Positions 60,577 to 64,000 of a DNA stretch of 64,000 bases are shown piece after piece. Source of the DNA: Stenotrophomonas acidaminiphila (GTDB lineage: Bacteria; Pseudomonadota; Gammaproteobacteria; Xanthomonadales; Xanthomonadaceae); contig NZ_LDJO01000008.1 of the NCBI RefSeq assembly GCF_001431595.1, forward strand, positions 57,460 to 121,459, read 5' to 3'. Both the position numbers and the translations under genes were made by a program. The notes beneath the pieces were generated by a model, which saw nothing but the letters and a program-made list of their open reading frames with translations, was not told where the DNA came from and made no database searches. The stretch's first letter is position 1, and the number at the start of each line of letters is the position of its first letter.

Positions 60577-61844
60577 GGCGTGTTTCCTTCGGAAGCGGTT
60601 GCGACCAGGGGCTGCCCGGTCAGGCGCTGGATTTCGATCAGGGCGGTCTGCGCGGCGAGCGCGGCATCGAGCTGGCGCTGGCGCGCCTCGATGCGCATGG
60701 CCTGCAGCTGGCCCCACTCCATGTAGCTGATGGCACCGGCGCGCCAGGCGGTCTCGGCGGCCTTCTCGGCGCGTTGCAGCTGCGGCAGCACGTCGCTGCC
60801 CATGCGCGCCACTTCCAGTCGCGCGGTGCCGTAACGGCCGTGGGCCTCGGCCAGCGTCGAGTACAGCTGCAGCGCGCGTGATTCGCGCTGCACCGCGCTC
60901 ATCGCCAGCTCGGTCTCGGCGGCGCGGATCTCCGGCCCGGCGCGACGGGCGGTGCCCAGCGGCATGCTGAAGCCACCGACCAGTCCGTTGTCGCCGCTGG
61001 CGCGGCTGTTGCGCACGCCCATTTGCCAGGACAGGTTTCCGCGCAGTTCGCTGCGCGCCAGTTGCAGCTGTGCCTCGCGCACGCGCGCCTCACCGGCGAT
61101 GACCGCCAGTTCCGGCGTATCGGACAGCAGCGTCGCCAGTTGCTGGAAATCCTCCAGCGCCGGCAGTTGCAGCGGCTCGCCGCTGACTTCGGTGAAGTCG
61201 GCTTCGCGCGCGTTCCACAACGCCGCCAGGGCCATGCGCGCGGCGCGCTCGGCCTGCTCGGCGCGGTCGCGGTCGAGTTCGGCCTGGGCCAATGCGGCCT
61301 GCGCGGTCATCAGCGTCGATGCGGGCGACGCACCGGCCAGCATGCGCACCCGCGCGGCGGCGACCGCACGACGACGCTGCTCGATGTCGTCCATCGCGAT
61401 CCGGCGCTGGCCGCGCGCAGCGGTGACGGCCAGGTAGCGGCGCGCCACCTCGGCCATCAGGTCCAGGCGGGTGACCTCGCGCTGCGGGGCGATCGCGTCG
61501 ATGTTGGCCTGGGCCAGCGCGCGGCGGGCATCGAGCTTGCCGCCGCGCTCGAGCACGCCGGCCAGCGAAACGGTGACTTCGCTGGCATCAAAGCCGCGGT
61601 TGACGCCGGTGCCGAGGGCGTTTTCGACATCGACGCCGAACACCAGCGGTGGCTTGAAGCCGGCGCCCTCGTAACGGGCCTCGGCGGCGGCACGCTGCAG
61701 GACGGGCAGACGCAGGTCGGGATGGGTACGGGCGACGCGGCTGACCGCCTCGTCCAGGGTCAAGGGTGCAGGCGGCGACGACACCTGCGCGAAGGCGCAC
61801 GGTGCGATCGCCAGGGCCGCAAGCGCGGCCAGGCGTTTCCACAT
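60573..61844 (-). CDS. czcC: Outer-membrane efflux channel CzcC (TolC family)
   Basis: A 423-residue outer-membrane channel. A Sec signal (MWKRLAALAALAIAPCAFAQ) is followed by two outer-membrane-efflux repeats with long coiled coils (TLDEAVSRVARTHPDLRLPV, DEAVS start; and RAGPEIRAAETELAMSAVQRESRALQL). The start at 61844 has GGAGATTCCCCC upstream. It is the exit duct for metals exported by CzcBA. The stop overlaps the czcB start. Confidence 0.88.
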
Positions 61845-61900
61845 GGGGGAATCTCCGGATTTCGGCAAAGGATCGGGACGTCCGCGCGGCGGACGCGGGA

Positions 61901-62284
61901 TCAGGCCGTAATCGGAGGACGCAGCAGGCTTTCCAGTGGCGCCGGGCGCCAGCGGGTGTCGTGCGGGGTGGCGGCGGTGGCGGCCGGCGGCATCGCCACG
62001 TCCCAGGTCACGGCAGCGAACGGCAGCACGCCGCCGTGGCCGTGGCAGTGGCCGCAACGCACCAGCGCGTGCAGCAGGCGGGCGCCGCCATCGGATTCGT
62101 CATGCCCGGTGTCCGCTTCCAGTACCGGGTCGTGCGCGGCGGCCGGGTGATCGGCATGGGTCATCGCATGCAGCTCGCCCAGCGCCGACGCCAGTGCGCC
62201 GCCGGCGGTGCCAAACGCGATCACCGCCAGCACCAGCAGGCGGAGCAGCAGCGACGGCGGACGGCGGCGCAGGAACGCGATCAT
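61901..62284 (-). CDS. Small His-rich membrane or exported protein at the head of czc (CzcI-like)
   Basis: A 127-residue protein. The start at 62284 (MIAFLRRRPPSLLLRLLVLA) gives an N-terminal membrane or signal segment. The rest is rich in His and Asp: ELHAMTHADHPAAAHDPVLEADTGHDESDGG, then HALVRCGHCHGHGG (about residues 81-94), which looks like metal-binding. It sits directly upstream of czcC on the same strand, the position of czcI in Cupriavidus-type operons, where the product is a small periplasmic regulator. The identity rests on position and composition, not on sequence match. Confidence 0.6.
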   Translation of the reverse strand: MIAFLRRRPPSLLLRLLVLAVIAFGTAGGALASALGELHAMTHADHPAAAHDPVLEADTGHDESDGGARLLHALVRCGHCHGHGGVLPFAAVTWDVAMPPAATAATPHDTRWRPAPLESLLRPPITA

Positions 62285-62357
62285 GCGCGGCAGGGTAGCC
62301 GCGACATGCCGCGTTACACAATCTCGTCGCGCCGGTGCGTCCGCCCGGCTGGCCGGC

Positions 62358-64000
62358 TCAGGCCTTCTTGCGCTCCTCGATATAGGCCTTGATCTGCCGC
62401 TCCAGCACCGGCAGCGGCACCGATCCCTGCCTGAGGATGGCATCGTGGAAGGACTTGACGTCGAACTTGTCGCCCAGCTCCTTCTCGGCCTGCGCGCGCA
62501 GCTTGACGATGGTGATCTCGCCCAGCTTGTAGCTCAGCGCCTGCGCCGGCCAGGAGATGTAGCGGTCGACTTCGGTGGTCACCTCGTGCTCGCTCAGCGC
62601 GGTGTGGTCACGCAGGTAGGCGATGGCGCGTTCGCGGCTCCAGCCGTAGTGGTGCACGCCGGTGTCGATGACCAGCCGGCAGGCGCGCCACATCTCGTAG
62701 GTCAGCCGCCCGAAATCCTCGTACGGGGTTTCGTAGATGCCCATCTCGATGCCGAGCTTCTCGCTGTACAGGCCCCAGCCCTCGCCGTAGGCGGAGATGT
62801 AGGCGCCGCGGCGGAAGTCCGGCTGCTCGCCCTGCTCGGCCGCCAGCGCGCCCTGCAGCGCATGGCCCGGGTCGGATTCATGCAGGGTCAGCGCCGGCAG
62901 GTTGTACAGCGGGCGCGCCGGCAGGTTGTAGGTGTTGACCCAGTAGGTGCCCATGCCGCCGCGGCCGGCGGTCCAGAAAGGGGCGATGTCCGGCGGCACC
63001 GGCACGATGGTGAAGCGCGCCCGCGGCAGGGTCATGAACTTGCCGATCACGCCATCCACGCGCTTGGAGATCCAGGCCGCGCGCCACAGCAGTTCTTCCG
63101 GGGTCTTCGCGTAGAACTGCGGGTCGGTGCGCAGGAATTCGAGGAAGTCGGCGAAGCGGGTCTGCTCGCTGCTGCCCTTGAACCCCACCTTGTCGATGAT
63201 CGCGTTCATCTCCTGCTGGATGCGGTTGACCTCGCTCAGGCCCAGCGCGTGGATCTGCTGCGGGCTCATGTCCAGGGTGGTGTACTCGCGGATCTGCTGG
63301 CGGTAGAACGCCTTGCCGCCGGGCATCTTTTCCGCGGCCAGGGTGGTGCGCGCCTGCGGCACGTATTCATCGCGGAAGAACGCCAGCAGCTTGCCGAACG
63401 CCGGGATCACGCTGCCGCCGATCGCCTGCTGCGCCTCCTCGCGCAGCTTCTGCTGCTCATCGGCCGGGATGCTGGCCGGCAGCTTCCGGAACGGCGCATA
63501 CAGCGGCGATTCGCTGGGGTCCTTCAGCCCGGCCACGGTCGAGATCGAGACATCGCGGCCGTCGAGCACCGCGCGCGGCACGCTGAAGCCGCGCTCCAGC
63601 CCGGCGCGCATGTTGGCGGTCTGCTGGTCGAAGTAGCGCGGCACGTCGTTCAGCCGCGCGATGTAATTGCGGTAGTCCTGCGCGGTCTTCATCTCGCGCC
63701 GGGCCATGAAGCCCAGGTTCGACCAGAACGAGGAATCCGAATTGAACGGCATCTCGTAGGCGCGCAGGCGCACCGCGTCGGCCAGGCTCTCCACCTGGTA
63801 CTTGTAGATGGCGTAGTTGACCTGGTTCTCGGCCGAGAGCGTGGCCGGGTCGATCGTCTTGAGCTGCTGCAGCACCTCGTCCCATACCTTCAGGCGCGCG
63901 GCCTGCGCCTCCGGGCCGACGTCCGGCAGGCGGGTGGCGTTGGCCGGGGCGTCCTCGTCCTCGCTGGCCTCGCCGCCACCGGCCTGGCGCCAGGCCCATT
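62358..64000 (-). CDS. DUF885 family protein, N-terminus cut by window edge
   Basis: At least 546 residues of a DUF885 protein. The frame is open to the end of the window (reading WRQAGGGEASEDEDAPANAT before the conserved LQQLKTIDPATLSAENQVNY), so the start and probably a signal peptide lie beyond 64000. The family signature ALTLHESDPGHALQGALAAE (HExxPGH, about 62860-62910) resembles a gluzincin metalloprotease motif. GWGLYSEKLGIEMGIYETPYEDFGRLTYEMWRACRLVIDTGVH supplies the downstream Glu and Asp, and the tail ends VLERQIKAYIEERKKA. Members are predicted zinc peptidases, common in several copies in xanthomonads. It ends 74 bases before the czcI-like gene on the same strand. Confidence 0.82.
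   Translation of the reverse strand, partial: WAWRQAGGGEASEDEDAPANATRLPDVGPEAQAARLKVWDEVLQQLKTIDPATLSAENQVNYAIYKYQVESLADAVRLRAYEMPFNSDSSFWSNLGFMARREMKTAQDYRNYIARLNDVPRYFDQQTANMRAGLERGFSVPRAVLDGRDVSISTVAGLKDPSESPLYAPFRKLPASIPADEQQKLREEAQQAIGGSVIPAFGKLLAFFRDEYVPQARTTLAAEKMPGGKAFYRQQIREYTTLDMSPQQIHALGLSEVNRIQQEMNAIIDKVGFKGSSEQTRFADFLEFLRTDPQFYAKTPEELLWRAAWISKRVDGVIGKFMTLPRARFTIVPVPPDIAPFWTAGRGGMGTYWVNTYNLPARPLYNLPALTLHESDPGHALQGALAAEQGEQPDFRRGAYISAYGEGWGLYSEKLGIEMGIYETPYEDFGRLTYEMWRACRLVIDTGVHHYGWSRERAIAYLRDHTALSEHEVTTEVDRYISWPAQALSYKLGEITIVKLRAQAEKELGDKFDVKSFHDAILRQGSVPLPVLERQIKAYIEERKKA

Overview
This is 64 kb of very GC-rich chromosome from a gammaproteobacterium, almost certainly a member of the Xanthomonadaceae (Lysobacter, Luteimonas, Pseudoxanthomonas, Stenotrophomonas or Xanthomonas; the genus cannot be fixed from the sequence alone). 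The main grounds are a xanthomonadin-type aryl-polyene pigment cluster with its own 3-hydroxybenzoate synthase, a C-rich-loop small RNA downstream of polA, and a family-typical intergenic repeat. All calls rest on reading translations and motifs; no database search was run.

Layout. 1-9.5 kb: housekeeping and single genes: the end of panE, an NAD-binding epimerase-like protein, an OmpA-domain lipoprotein with an internal duplication, tatD, an hrpB helicase broken by a one-base frameshift, a small membrane protein, rluE, an exported methyltransferase-like protein and an aldo/keto reductase. 9.9-23.8 kb: an alpha/beta hydrolase, a Pat-type lysine acetyltransferase, a frameshifted HTH/membrane regulator, mgtE with a structured leader that covers its ribosome binding site, a Kef-type antiporter, a pair of GYF_2-domain membrane proteins (one ClpP-like), a 1,108-residue ankyrin protein and ycgL.

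24-40.8 kb: the pigment cluster. XanB2 makes 3-hydroxybenzoate from chorismate, XanA2 loads it onto the carrier protein XanC, and a ketosynthase/chain-length-factor pair, a FabG-like reductase and two hotdog dehydratases would extend and unsaturate the chain. An acyltransferase, a glycosyltransferase, a LolA-like protein and an MMPL/RND exporter finish and export it. Two things interrupt the cluster: a TetR / TonB-dependent receptor / tyrosine phosphatase module (27.6-31.9 kb) and a 670-bp inverted-repeat element (38.8-39.46 kb). No halogenase, methyltransferase or thioesterase is seen in it.

41-54.7 kb: a DPP IV-type peptidase, a Nudix hydrolase, hemF, a DUF421 protein, a candidate sX13-like small RNA, polA, a DUF2782 lipoprotein, a universal stress protein, uvrD, an FAD/NAD(P)-binding protein, and rpmB-rpmG. 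54.9-64 kb: a secreted protein, then a minus-strand heavy-metal efflux operon (CzcI-like protein, czcC, czcB, czcA, CDF transporter), and a DUF885 protein cut by the window edge.
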